Shown: in pieces, positions 24,055 to 32,550 of the stretch
Position numbering within the stretch: position 1 is the stretch's first letter
Layout: each line of letters begins with the position of its first letter
Assembly (NCBI GenBank): GCA_036498945.1
Contig: DASYEQ010000063.1
Coordinates: forward strand, 1-64,000
From: JAQGMJ01 sp036498945
Lineage (GTDB): Bacteria; Pseudomonadota; Gammaproteobacteria; Burkholderiales; JAEUOS01
Length of the DNA stretch: 64,000 bases
Direction: 5' to 3'
Program-made: the position numbers and the translations under genes
The notes under the pieces: generated by a model
The model's database searches: none
What the model was told of the DNA's origin: nothing
What the model saw: the letters and a program-made list of their open reading frames with translations, nothing else

Positions 24055-24648
24055 ATGAGCGAACAACACAACAATCCCGCCGGCCTGGTGCGCCGCGTGG
24101 TCACCGGCCACGACGCGCAAGGCCGCGCCGTGGTGATTTCCGATAGCGCCGCGCCGCTGGTCCACACCAACCCCCTGCGCCCCGGCTACGCCTCCACCGA
24201 CATCTGGCGCACCGACGCCATGCCGGCGCCGATTACGGCCGCCGCCGCCGAACCGACGCTGGGCCCGCGCCGCCAGTTGCCGAATCCGCGCGGCACTGTG
24301 CTGCGCATCAACACCCTGGCGCCGGAACCCGAAGCCGTGCGCAATCTCGACCCGGCGAAGGCGCGCGAGGTATTCGCCGCCGGCGGCAATGCCGGCGCCT
24401 CCACCTTCGCCGCCAATGGCCGCCACCCGATGATGCACCGGACCGAGACGGTCGACTACGCCCTCATCCTTTCCGGCGAAGTCACCATGCTGCTGGACGA
24501 TTCGGAAGTGACGCTGAAGGCGGGCGACGTGCTGGTGCAATGCGGCACCAACCACGCCTGGGTCAATCGCGGCAGCGTGCCTTGCCAGATCGCCTTCGTG
24601 CTGATCGACGGCGAATTCGCGCCCGAACTCGGCGACCAGCTTTCCTAG
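24055..24648 (+). CDS. Cupin-domain protein
   Basis: A 197-residue protein whose C-terminal half is a single cupin barrel: RTETVDYALILSGEVTMLLDDSEVTLKAGDVLVQCGTNHAWVNRG. The first His-x-His metal motif is weak (HPMMHRTE supplies one or two His). The second motif GDVLVQCGTNHAW keeps G and H. The N-terminal half (VRRVVTGHDAQGRAVVISD) matches cupins found in aromatic-acid catabolic loci. AGGAA precedes the ATG. Function unknown; it could bind or isomerise a small organic acid. Confidence 0.85.
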   Translation: MSEQHNNPAGLVRRVVTGHDAQGRAVVISDSAAPLVHTNPLRPGYASTDIWRTDAMPAPITAAAAEPTLGPRRQLPNPRGTVLRINTLAPEPEAVRNLDPAKAREVFAAGGNAGASTFAANGRHPMMHRTETVDYALILSGEVTMLLDDSEVTLKAGDVLVQCGTNHAWVNRGSVPCQIAFVLIDGEFAPELGDQLS

Positions 24649-24688
24649 CTACAATCGCGGCATCCGTTTTGGGGAACGCTCGATCACC

Positions 24689-24943
24689 ATGTTGCTCCGC
24701 CTGCTTCTCGCCCTTGGCGTCGGTGCCTTGCTGGCGGCGATCACGCACCAGCTGTTGTGCGGCGATGCGCCCAACCCCACGCTCGCCAATCCCGCCTGGT
24801 GCGGGCCGAGCACCGGCTGGATGACAACGCTGGTGGCCTTCGTGTTCGGCACCGGCCTGGTCTGGGTGCTGATGCTGTGGCGCGCCCGCGCGCGCCCGGC
24901 CGTGCCGCCGCGCGATACGCCGCCCGCCGGCCCGCAGGCCTGA
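24689..24943 (+). CDS. Small membrane protein, two predicted helices
   Basis: An 84-residue protein: helix LLRLLLALGVGALLAAITHQL, a short loop with two Cys (LLCGDAPN, NPAWCGPSTGW) that could form a periplasmic disulfide, and helix TTLVAFVFGTGLVWVLMLW. The tail is Arg/Pro-rich. It starts 41 bases after the cupin stop. I recognise no family; coding is supported by length, the hydrophobic pattern and third-position GC. Confidence 0.65.
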   Translation: MLLRLLLALGVGALLAAITHQLLCGDAPNPTLANPAWCGPSTGWMTTLVAFVFGTGLVWVLMLWRARARPAVPPRDTPPAGPQA

Positions 24944-24950
24944 GCGGCCT

Positions 24951-25571
24951 CTAGGATTCGGTTTCCAGCGCCACCTTCAGGCGCACCAGTTCCGACAGTG
25001 ATTTCGCCGCGGTCTTTTCCATCACTCGCGCGCGATGGATTTCCACCGTGCGCGCCGACAGGCCGAGGTCATAGGCGATCACCTTGTTGAGCTTGCCGGC
25101 GGTCACCAGGTCGAACACCTCGCGCTCGCGCGGGGTCAGCGCCGCGATGCGCTGCGCGGCGGCGGCGCGCTCGGCCTCGCGCGTCGACGTCGCCGCTCCC
25201 ACGGCCGCCGCTTCGCGGATCAATTCCAGCAGGTGGCTTTCGTCGAACGGCTTTTCGATGAAATCATAGGCGCCCAGCTTCATCGCCGTCACCGCCATCG
25301 GCACGTCGCCGTGGCCGGTCATCACGATCGCCGGCAGCTTGACGCCGCGTTCGCGCAACTGCTGAAGCAATTCGAGACCGCTGATTTCCGGCATTTTCAC
25401 GTCCAGCACCAGGCAGGCGCCTTCATGCCAGGGCGCGGCGTCGAGAAACGCCTGCGCGCCGGGAAAGGCGCGATAGGGCACGCCGGAGGCGGTCAGCAGC
25501 ATGCCGATGGCGGCGCGTACGGCATCGTCGTCATCCACCACCAGCACCGGCGCCTGGGTTGGCTCGCTCAT
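24951..25571 (-). CDS. FixJ/NarL-type response regulator
   Basis: A 206-residue two-domain regulator. The receiver has the acidic pair in VVDDDDAVR, phosphoacceptor Asp57 (LVLDVKMPEISG), Thr85 (VMTGHGDVPMAV) and Lys107 (FIEKPF). The output domain is a LuxR-type HTH (LTPREREVFDLVTAGKLNKVIAYDLGLSARTVEIHRARVMEKT). This layout is the FixJ/TodT class that pairs with PAS or GAF histidine kinases. No kinase is immediately adjacent, but two lie within 5 kb. I start at MSEPTQAP; a longer frame exists upstream without family residues. Confidence 0.92.
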   Translation of the reverse strand: MSEPTQAPVLVVDDDDAVRAAIGMLLTASGVPYRAFPGAQAFLDAAPWHEGACLVLDVKMPEISGLELLQQLRERGVKLPAIVMTGHGDVPMAVTAMKLGAYDFIEKPFDESHLLELIREAAAVGAATSTREAERAAAAQRIAALTPREREVFDLVTAGKLNKVIAYDLGLSARTVEIHRARVMEKTAAKSLSELVRLKVALETES

Positions 25572-25701
25572 GCGCAATGTTCCGGGCGCGCGCCCGGCCT
25601 CGTTGTCGGGACCGCAAGCATACGCCATTGGCCTAAGCAATAGCGCCTAATACCTTTGGTTCATTGCGCCGCCACCCTCGCCTGCCTACCATGCGGCTGT
25701 A

Positions 25702-26160
25702 ATGAATTGCTTCGCCGCTACCATGCAGACCCAAGCCCCGCTGATGAATGCCGATCCGTTTCCCCACCCGCGCGAGGGCGAGGAAACCTTGCCGCCTTCG
25801 CTTGCCTGCCGCTGCGGCGCCTCCGAGACCGCCGCCATCCTCGGCCTGCTGGATCGTGTGCCGGCGGCGCGCCAGGCCATCGAGGCCTGGGATGGCGTCA
25901 GCCACGACGCCCACCTGCGCAGCCGGCAGAAATACGCGCGCCTGTTGGCCGACCTGTACGAGCGCCATCCCTGCGAAGTGCTGGCGGGGCTGGCCAGTCC
26001 GCGGGCGCACACGCGCCTCTGGGTCACCTTGGCGCTGGCCGAAGCCGCAGCGCCGGTGGCGTTGCCGGTGCTGGAGCATGCGCTCACGGACGAGCGCGAT
26101 CCGCTTTGCCGCCGCGCCTTGCTCAAGGCGCTGGCCGCCTGCGAGGCGGCGCGCGGATAA
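25702..26160 (+). CDS. Hypothetical HEAT-repeat-like protein
   Basis: A protein of up to 152 residues. The first 40 residues are unstructured and could be shorter, with internal Met at 8 and 15. Residues 45-150 are helical pairs (AAILGLLDRVPAARQAIEAW, KYARLLADLYERHPCEVLAGLASP, RLWVTLALAEAAAP, PLCRRALLKALAACEAA) resembling HEAT repeats. No family name is evident and no catalytic motif is visible. It is divergent from the FixJ-type regulator gene and followed by a hydrolase on the same strand. Confidence 0.65.
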   Translation: MNCFAATMQTQAPLMNADPFPHPREGEETLPPSLACRCGASETAAILGLLDRVPAARQAIEAWDGVSHDAHLRSRQKYARLLADLYERHPCEVLAGLASPRAHTRLWVTLALAEAAAPVALPVLEHALTDERDPLCRRALLKALAACEAARG

Positions 26161-26288
26161 GCCGCAGGAAACGCGGCCGGCCACAGGCCCTCTTGCCGGC
26201 ATCGGCTGCCTGGCACGCCAATGCCGGCAGCTCGCCACCGTGCTGCCGCTACAATGCGCGCTGTATTTTTCAATCGCGGCAAGGCAAG

Positions 26289-27164
26289 ATGAGCGCAGGC
26301 ATTCGTATTCCCGGTACCCCGGAACCCATGCACACCTGGCCGGGGGCGCGGGGCGTGCGCATCGCCGGCGATTCCTGGGGGGATCCCGCCGGTCCCCTGG
26401 TGTTGTTGCAGCATGGCGGCGGCCAGACCCGCCATGCCTGGAAGGGCGCGGGTGAGAAACTCGGCGCCGCCGGCTATCACGCGGTTGCATTCGACGCGCG
26501 CGGCCACGGCGATTCCGACTGGGCGCCCGACGGCCAGTACAGCCAGGACCTGATGGTTGCCGACCTTCAATGCGTGATCGCCGCCCTGGGCGGCCGGCCG
26601 GCGGTGCTGGTGGGAGCCTCCATGGGCGGCGGCACCAGCCTGGTCGCGGCAGGCGAAGGCAGTGTGGAGGCCCGCGCGCTGGTGATGGTTGATACCGGGC
26701 CGCGCGTCGAGCGCGAGGGCATCGGCAAGATCCGCGACTTCATGGCGCAAAAGCCTGACGGCTTCGATTCGCTGCAGGAAGTGGCCGACGCCATCGCCAA
26801 TTACCAGCCGCATCGCGTGCGCCCGCGTACCCTCGACGGCCTGGCAAAGAACGTGCGCCTTTCCGCGGACGGCAAATACCGCTGGCACTGGGACCCGGCC
26901 TTCCGCGCCGGGCGCATGGATTTCGACGAGCGCGAAAAGCGCCTCGAAGCCTGTGCGCGCAACCTCAAGCTGCCGGTGCTGCTGGTGCGCGGCGGGTTGT
27001 CCGACGTGCTCTCCGAAGAAGGCGCGCAGGCCTTCCTTGCGCTATGCCCGCAGGCCGAATACGTGAACGTCAGCAATGCCGCGCACATGGTGGCGGGCGA
27101 CCGCAACGACATTTTCGGCAACTCGGTGATCGCGTTTTTAGAGCGCGTGGTGCCGCCCCGCTGA
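26289..27164 (+). CDS. Alpha/beta-fold hydrolase
   Basis: A 291-residue hydrolase. The oxyanion motif lies in VLLQHGGGQTRHAW, the nucleophile elbow is GASMGGG (Ser), the acid is probably Asp in LVRGGLSDVLSEEG, and the catalytic His is in NAAHMVAGD. FDARGHGDSDW is the usual HG-x-S/D loop. Likely an esterase or lactonase-type enzyme acting in the cytoplasm; there is no signal peptide. The intergenic region upstream is 128 bases without a clear promoter. Substrate unknown. Confidence 0.9.
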   Translation: MSAGIRIPGTPEPMHTWPGARGVRIAGDSWGDPAGPLVLLQHGGGQTRHAWKGAGEKLGAAGYHAVAFDARGHGDSDWAPDGQYSQDLMVADLQCVIAALGGRPAVLVGASMGGGTSLVAAGEGSVEARALVMVDTGPRVEREGIGKIRDFMAQKPDGFDSLQEVADAIANYQPHRVRPRTLDGLAKNVRLSADGKYRWHWDPAFRAGRMDFDEREKRLEACARNLKLPVLLVRGGLSDVLSEEGAQAFLALCPQAEYVNVSNAAHMVAGDRNDIFGNSVIAFLERVVPPR

Positions 27165-27195
27165 GGCGGCGGCGATGCCGCCCGCTCGGCCGGGC

Positions 27196-28854
27196 TTAAG
27201 CGGGAATGCTGAAGCGGAAGGTGGCGCCGACCCCCGGCGCGCCGACCGCGTTGATGCGCCCGCCGTGGCGCTCGACAATGCGACGCACGATCGCCAGGCC
27301 CACGCCGGTGCCGGGATATTCACTCCCGGCGTGCAGGCGGCTGAACAGTTTGAACAGTTTGTCGGCATAGGCCATGTCAAAGCCGACGCCGTTGTCGGCA
27401 ACGAAATAGGCGCCGTCGGCGAAGCCGATGCGCAACGCCGGCTGGGCGGCGCGGGCGCTGTACTTGAGGGCATTGGCGATCAGGTTGCTCCACACCTGGC
27501 GGATCAGGATGTGGTCGCCGCTGCACGGCGGCAGCGCGCCGATGTCGATCCGCGCACCCGCGGCTTCAGCGCCCAGTTCGGCCAGCACGGAGTCGACTTC
27601 GCGGCGCACGTCCACTTCCTCGCGCCGCAGCTCGCGGGTGGAATAGCGCGACAGGTCGAGCAGGTCGTTGAGCAGGTCGTTCATGCGCGCCGTGCTGGCG
27701 CGCACCTGGCCGAGCAGGCGGGTCGCCTCGGCGCCGGCTTCGCCCAGTTCCTCGCGCAACAGGGCGGAGTAGCCGTCGATGGCGCGGATCGGCGCGCGCA
27801 GGTCGTGGGAGACCGAGTACATATAGGCCTCGAGCTCCGCATTGGCGTCTTCCAGGCGCGCGGTGAGGCGCTCCAGTTCGATCACGCGCTGTTCGCGCTC
27901 GCGCTGCATGGCGGCCTGGCGGGCACCGATCCAGCGCACGATGGCCAGGCTGCCGAAAAACAGTACCAGCAGCACCGCGTAGGTCGGCCAGGCGGCGTCC
28001 CACCAGTCGCGCAGCAGGATGCCGCGCGGATTGACGCTGACGAAATAGACCGGGAAATCCTGCAAGTGCTGGAAGGCCACCGTGGCTTCGCCGCCCAGGG
28101 CCACGCTGTAGCCGCTGACGATGCCGGCGGCGGGAAAACGGCGGGCGCGGAGATAATCGGAGAGCAGGCCGGGCTGCGGCGCGCTGTAGACCTTGTCGCC
28201 CATGCCGCGCGGCACCGGGTAGCGCGCCACCGCGTAAAGGTCTTCACGCAACAGCCCCATGTCGGCGCCCGGCGCCAGCGGCGCGTCCTGCCAGAAGGCC
28301 TGGGTACGCTCCACCGGGATGCCGCCGCCGACGGTGAACAGCAGGCGGCCGGAGGCGTCGCGCACGCCGTAGCGCAACTGGATCAGCCAGCGCGGGATGG
28401 CGCGGCCGAAGAAGGGGCGGCTGACCGTCATGCGCGCGCCTTTCAGCAGGCCTTCGCGGGCGTCGGCGAAAAACGGCAACTGGCTGGCGGCGGCCGCCGG
28501 GCCAAAGGTGGTGGCGACCCCCTCGCCGTCGGGGCGGATCACCGCGACCACTTCGAATTCGGGATGGTGGCGCTTGTATTCATGCAGCAGGCGTTCGGTC
28601 TCGGGGCCGGGCTCGCCGCGCCCCAGCCGATCGCCCAGGTCGGCCAGCGACTGCTCGATCGACATCAGGTAGGCGTTGACCGCGTGCGAGCCCATCACTA
28701 CCCGCGTCTGCAGGTCACGGTCGTGGCGCGCGACGGCGCGCTGCCAGGAGGTCAGGGTGAAGACTGCCGCCGCCGCGGTGAACATGGCGAGCGCGAGCGC
28801 GTAGGCCAGCAGGCGCGCGGGCCGGCGGGCAAACAGGTTGTTGAAAGCGCTCAT
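27196..28854 (-). CDS. Membrane sensor histidine kinase with periplasmic sensing domain
   Basis: A 552-residue kinase. TM1 is about residues 14-35 and TM2 about 291-309, flanking a 250-residue periplasmic domain of double-PAS/Cache type (EVVAVIRPDGEGVATTFG, GYSVALGGEATVAF). A coiled coil links to the HisKA domain with His350 (YSVSHDLRAPIRAIDGY). The ATPase has the N box (NLIANALKYS), G1 (DNGVGFD) and G2 (GTGVGLAIV). No receiver is fused and no response regulator adjoins; the FixJ-type regulator is 1.6 kb away. The signal may be a small organic ligand (inference). An upstream extension is rejected. Confidence 0.9.
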   Translation of the reverse strand: MSAFNNLFARRPARLLAYALALAMFTAAAAVFTLTSWQRAVARHDRDLQTRVVMGSHAVNAYLMSIEQSLADLGDRLGRGEPGPETERLLHEYKRHHPEFEVVAVIRPDGEGVATTFGPAAAASQLPFFADAREGLLKGARMTVSRPFFGRAIPRWLIQLRYGVRDASGRLLFTVGGGIPVERTQAFWQDAPLAPGADMGLLREDLYAVARYPVPRGMGDKVYSAPQPGLLSDYLRARRFPAAGIVSGYSVALGGEATVAFQHLQDFPVYFVSVNPRGILLRDWWDAAWPTYAVLLVLFFGSLAIVRWIGARQAAMQREREQRVIELERLTARLEDANAELEAYMYSVSHDLRAPIRAIDGYSALLREELGEAGAEATRLLGQVRASTARMNDLLNDLLDLSRYSTRELRREEVDVRREVDSVLAELGAEAAGARIDIGALPPCSGDHILIRQVWSNLIANALKYSARAAQPALRIGFADGAYFVADNGVGFDMAYADKLFKLFSRLHAGSEYPGTGVGLAIVRRIVERHGGRINAVGAPGVGATFRFSIPA

Positions 28855-29004
28855 GGAGGTTGCGGGTGTAATGTCGATCAACGCAGGCGGCTCAAAATGA
28901 ACGAACGCACGCTGCCGTGGCGCCAGTATGCGCCGGTGACGGTGCCGGGCATTGCATGAAGAAGGGGCTGAATACCTCGTTGTCGCCGGCACGCGCCCGG
29001 CCGG

Positions 29005-30255
29005 CTACTCCTGTACAGCCAGCGGCAGGCGCAGGACGAAGCGGGCGCCGTCGCGGTATTGCCCGTCCAGCACCAGGCTGCCGCCATAGGCTTCGGCGAT
29101 GCTGCGCGAGAGCGCCAGGCCGATGCCCATCCCCTGCGCCTTGGTGGTGAAAAAGGCGTCGAAAATGCGCGCCGCCAGTTCGGCCGGCACGCCTGGGCCA
29201 TTGTCGCGCACCGCGAGTTCGATGACGCTGCCGTCGCGCCGCGCGCTGAGGGCCACCTGTGCCGCGCCGGCCGGCGCGGCCTCGGCGGCGTTACGCATCA
29301 GGTTCTGCAATACCTGCTCGATCTGCACCGCATCCACCTCGGCTTCGAGCGGCGCGGCTTCGAGTTCCAGGGTCAGGCTGACGCGCTTGTCCGCAGTTTC
29401 GGTGCGCAGCATCGCCACGGCGTGGCGCGCCAGTTCGTTCAAATCGACACGGCGGCTTTCCGGTTCGCTGTTGCGCAGGTAGCCGCGCAGGCGCCGCGTG
29501 ATGGCGGCGGCGCGCGCGGCCTGCTCGGCGATGGCCTTGAGGGAGACCAGCACTTCGGCCGGCGTGCCGGGCGCGCCTTGTGCGTTGCGCAACGCCGCCT
29601 GGGCAAAGGTCGTAATGGCGGTAAGCGGCTGGTTCACCTCGTGGGCGATGGCGCTGGCCATCTCGCCGGCGGTGCCGATACGGCTGGCGTGGGCCAGCAG
29701 TTGCAGGTGGCGCCGGCTTTCCTCCTCGGCGCGCTTGCGCTGCACCTCGGCGGCGGCGCGCGAGGCGAAAATATGGAAGATGGGGTTGGCGAACACCGCG
29801 TCTTCCATGCGCTTGTCGTCGAAGAAGGCGAAGTGCCCGATCACCTGGCGCCCGCCGCCGTCCATGATGGGAATGCCGCAATAGCTCACCAGGTCGGTGC
29901 CGATCTCCTGTTCGAATTTCTGGTTCACGTCCTGCGGGTAGAAGCACACCTCGCGGCCCTGGATAGTCTCCTGGCAGGGCGCGCCTTCCAGCGGATATTC
30001 GATGTTCGCCGCGAGAACGCCGCCGTCCCAGTTGGCAAGGGTGCGCACGCGCGTGGTCGGATAGTCGAGGCACTCGGTGACCATCACGCATTTGAGCTGC
30101 AGCGCGCGCGCCAGGTGGCTCACCAGGGAGTCGAAGAATTCCTGGCCGGTGACACTCGAGGTGGCGGCGACGATCCACCAGAGGAATTCCTCGGCGCTGC
30201 CGCCCGCGGGGGGCGGGCCCTGCGCGGCATGCTGGGTTGGGGGCCTGAAGCTCAC
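29005..30255 (-). CDS. GAF-domain sensor histidine kinase (FixL/NtrB-like HisKA)
   Basis: A soluble 416-residue kinase. Residues 37-172 form a GAF-type sensor (FFDSLVSHLARALQLKCVMVTECL, LVSYCGIPIMDGGGRQVIGHFAFFDDKRM). The HisKA box has His205 (SAIAHEVNQPLTAITTFAQAAL), followed by an N box (QNLMRNAAEAAP), G1 (DNGPGVP) and a G2 region (GMGIGLALSRSIAEAYGG). AHEVNQPLTAI kinases commonly pair with FixJ/TodT regulators, and one lies at 24951-25571. I start at the GTG overlapping the xth stop codon (GTGA). The 75 in-frame residues upstream lie antiphase inside xth and look artefactual. Confidence 0.87.
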   Translation of the reverse strand: MSFRPPTQHAAQGPPPAGGSAEEFLWWIVAATSSVTGQEFFDSLVSHLARALQLKCVMVTECLDYPTTRVRTLANWDGGVLAANIEYPLEGAPCQETIQGREVCFYPQDVNQKFEQEIGTDLVSYCGIPIMDGGGRQVIGHFAFFDDKRMEDAVFANPIFHIFASRAAAEVQRKRAEEESRRHLQLLAHASRIGTAGEMASAIAHEVNQPLTAITTFAQAALRNAQGAPGTPAEVLVSLKAIAEQAARAAAITRRLRGYLRNSEPESRRVDLNELARHAVAMLRTETADKRVSLTLELEAAPLEAEVDAVQIEQVLQNLMRNAAEAAPAGAAQVALSARRDGSVIELAVRDNGPGVPAELAARIFDAFFTTKAQGMGIGLALSRSIAEAYGGSLVLDGQYRDGARFVLRLPLAVQE

Positions 30256-31019
30256 AATGCGTAGTCGATGGTCAGCGGCGCGTGATCGGAAAAGCGCTCG
30301 TCGAGATAGATCGAGACCGCCTTCGCTTTTTTCGCGATGCCAGGCGTGGCGATCTGGTAATCGATGCGCCAGCCGACGTTTTTCGCCCAGGCCTGGCCAC
30401 GGTTCGACCACCAGGTGTACTGGTCCGGGCGCTCGTCGATCAGGCGGAAGACGTCGACGAAGCCGGCTTCCTCGAACACCTGCGTCAGCCATTCGCGCTC
30501 TTCCGGCAAAAAGCCCGAGTTCTTCTTGTTGCCGCGCCAGTTCTTGAGATCAACCTCTTTGTGCGCGATGTTCCAGTCGCCGCAGATGACGAATTCGCGG
30601 CCTTCCTTTTTCAGCCTCACCAGGTGCGGCATGAATTCGGCAAGAAAGCGGAATTTCGCCGCCTGGCGTTCCGGCGAGGAGGAGCCGGAAGGCAGGTAGA
30701 TCGAAATGGCGGAGAACTTGGGAAAGTCCACCCGCACGTAGCGCCCTTCGGGGTCGAATTCCTTCGAGCCGAAGCCGATGTGCACCTGCTTCGCCTTGTA
30801 GTGCGTGTAGATACCGGCGCCGCTGTAGCCCTTTTTCTCGGCGTAGTGGAAATAGCCGGTATGCGGCTCGGGCTTGAGGAACTCGGCGGTCATGTCGGCC
30901 GCCTGCGCCTTGAGCTCCTGCACGCACAGCACGTCGGCCTCCTGTTTCGCCAGCCAGGTGAAAACGCCTTTTTTCGCCGCCGAACGGATGCCGTTCAGGT
31001 TGAGTGAGATAATCCGCAT
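30252..31019 (-). CDS. xth: Exodeoxyribonuclease III
   Basis: A 255-residue AP endonuclease/3'-5' exonuclease of the EEP superfamily. MRIISLNLNGIRSA carries the Asn, and DVLCVQELKAQ the metal-binding Glu. GYSGAGIYTHYKA, the GDWNIAHKEVD segment (catalytic Asp/Asn) and SDHAPLTIDYAL (terminal Asp-His) complete the active site. It repairs abasic sites in base-excision repair. It is divergent from pyrE, a common betaproteobacterial arrangement, and shares a four-base overlap with the kinase downstream. Confidence 0.95.
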   Translation of the reverse strand: MRIISLNLNGIRSAAKKGVFTWLAKQEADVLCVQELKAQAADMTAEFLKPEPHTGYFHYAEKKGYSGAGIYTHYKAKQVHIGFGSKEFDPEGRYVRVDFPKFSAISIYLPSGSSSPERQAAKFRFLAEFMPHLVRLKKEGREFVICGDWNIAHKEVDLKNWRGNKKNSGFLPEEREWLTQVFEEAGFVDVFRLIDERPDQYTWWSNRGQAWAKNVGWRIDYQIATPGIAKKAKAVSIYLDERFSDHAPLTIDYAL

Positions 31020-31090
31020 TGCTGGTTGCCGTCGGGGGTTCGCGCCTGGCCGCCGGCCCAAGCCTTCCCCTCATCCTTCAGGTTTACGTG

Positions 31091-31744
31091 ATGGCCGAAT
31101 TGCGCCTGGACTTCGTCCGCTTTTGCATTGCCTCGGGGGTGCTCACCTTCGGCGAATTCAAGACCAAGGCGGGTCGCCTCTCCCCCTACTTTTTCAACGC
31201 CGGCTCCTTCGATCACGGGCAGGCGCTGGGCAAGCTGGCCGAATTCTATGCCAAGACCATCGCCGCCAGCGGCCTGGAATTTGACATGCTGTTCGGCCCT
31301 GCCTACAAGGGCATCGCGCTGGCCGCCGCCACCGCGGTGGAACTGGCGCGCCTGGGCTACAACACACCCTTCGCCTACAACCGCAAGGAAGCCAAGGACC
31401 ACGGCGAAGGCGGCGTGGTGGTGGGGCGCAAGCTGGCGGGGCGTGTGCTGATCATCGACGACGTGATCTCCGCCGGCACCTCGGTGCGCGAATCGGTGGC
31501 GCTGATTCAGGCCGCCGGCGCGATTCCCGCGGGCGTGGCGATCGCGCTGGACCGGATGGAAAAGGGCACCGGCGAATTGTCGGCGGTGCAAGAGGTCAAC
31601 CGCGATTACGAGATGCCCGTTATCAGCATAGCGGCGCTAACGGATGTGCTGGCTTTTCTGGACGCCAGCGGCGATCCAGCCTTGTTACAATTCCGCGAAG
31701 CGGTTGCGGCCTACCGGCGTGTCTACGGGAGTGCCAGGGCCTGA
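31091..31744 (+). CDS. pyrE: Orotate phosphoribosyltransferase
   Basis: A 217-residue type I PRTase. RLSPYFFNAGSFDHGQALGKLAEFYAK is the OPRTase N-terminal motif, FGPAYKGIALAAATAVELA follows, and LIIDDVISAGTSVRESVALI is the PRPP-binding loop. NRKEAKDHGEGG is the flexible catalytic loop with Lys. It makes OMP from orotate and PRPP in pyrimidine synthesis. GTG immediately before the ATG is an alternative start. Divergent from xth with 71 bases between. Confidence 0.96.
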   Translation: MAELRLDFVRFCIASGVLTFGEFKTKAGRLSPYFFNAGSFDHGQALGKLAEFYAKTIAASGLEFDMLFGPAYKGIALAAATAVELARLGYNTPFAYNRKEAKDHGEGGVVVGRKLAGRVLIIDDVISAGTSVRESVALIQAAGAIPAGVAIALDRMEKGTGELSAVQEVNRDYEMPVISIAALTDVLAFLDASGDPALLQFREAVAAYRRVYGSARA

Positions 31745-31811
31745 AATGATGCCGGCATCATCCCGGCGAATAAGCGTGCAAACTAGCGCGCGGCAACAGG
31801 GAGTAGTCACC

Positions 31812-32489
31812 ATGCGAGACAGGTTTGTCCAAGCGAGCGCCGTACTGGGGCTAATCCTCGGCCTGGTGTGCGCGAGCGGCTGGGCGCAGTCGGGCAAGGT
31901 CTATACCTGTCGCGATGCGAACGGCCGGATTCTCACCTCCGACAAGCAGATCCCGGAATGCCGGGACCGGGAGCAGCGCATTCTCGGCCGCGACGGTACC
32001 GTGATGCAGGTGATCCCCGCGCCGCTGACCCCCGAGCAAAAGGCGGCACGCGAAGTCGAGCTGGCGAAACAGAAACAGGAAGATGACCGTCGCCGCGAGC
32101 AGCTGCGCAAGGACAAGGCGCTGCTCAATACCTACGAAAACGTCGACGACATCGATTCCAAGCGCCAGCGCGCGCTGCAGCAGGTCGAGCGCGAGGCGCG
32201 CGAATCGGAAAAGCGCATGACGCAACTGGAAAAGCAGGCGGCGGATAATTCGGCCGAGGCCGAGTTCTACAAGAAAAAGCCGATGCCGGCCGACCTGCGC
32301 CGCCGCGTCGACGAAAACGAGGCCGCTTCCCGCGCCGAGAAGCTGCTCTATAACTCCAAGCGCGACGAAGTGGCGCAGGTGAACCTGAAGTTCGACGAAG
32401 ACAAGAAGCGCTACATCGACCTTACCACCGGCAAGGCGACGGCCGGTTCGGCGCCCGTGGCGGCGAGCGTGCCGGCGGCGAAAAAGTAG
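31812..32489 (+). CDS. DUF4124-domain periplasmic protein with coiled coil
   Basis: A 225-residue exported protein. A signal peptide (VLGLILGLVCASGWAQ) is followed by a DUF4124 motif: GKVYTCRDANGRILTSDKQIPEC with two Cys. Residues 80-190 are a highly charged coiled coil (AAREVELAKQKQEDDRRREQ, RALQQVEREARESEKRM). The tail is Ala/Pro-rich. DUF4124 proteins are common in beta- and gammaproteobacterial periplasms, without a defined role. It follows pyrE by 67 bases and ends in a perfect terminator shared with gatB. Confidence 0.88.
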   Translation: MRDRFVQASAVLGLILGLVCASGWAQSGKVYTCRDANGRILTSDKQIPECRDREQRILGRDGTVMQVIPAPLTPEQKAAREVELAKQKQEDDRRREQLRKDKALLNTYENVDDIDSKRQRALQQVEREARESEKRMTQLEKQAADNSAEAEFYKKKPMPADLRRRVDENEAASRAEKLLYNSKRDEVAQVNLKFDEDKKRYIDLTTGKATAGSAPVAASVPAAKK

Positions 32490-32502
32490 CCGCGCGCGAC
32501 GT

Positions 32503-32537
32503 AAAACAAAAGGGCCGCAATGCGGCCCTTTTGTTTT
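32503..32537. terminator. Bidirectional rho-independent terminator between DUF4124 gene and gatB
   Basis: A perfect 17-bp inverted repeat: AAAACAAAAGGGCCGCA and TGCGGCCCTTTTGTTTT around a single A. A GC core flanked by A and T runs lets it work on both strands, serving the two converging transcripts. Confidence 0.92.
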
Positions 32538-32550
32538 TGCGGCGCCCGGC

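Noticed and set aside
30256..30492. N-terminal extension of the GAF kinase into xth
   Set aside because: Arg/Pro-rich residues antiphase to conserved exonuclease III; GTG at the xth stop is a better start.
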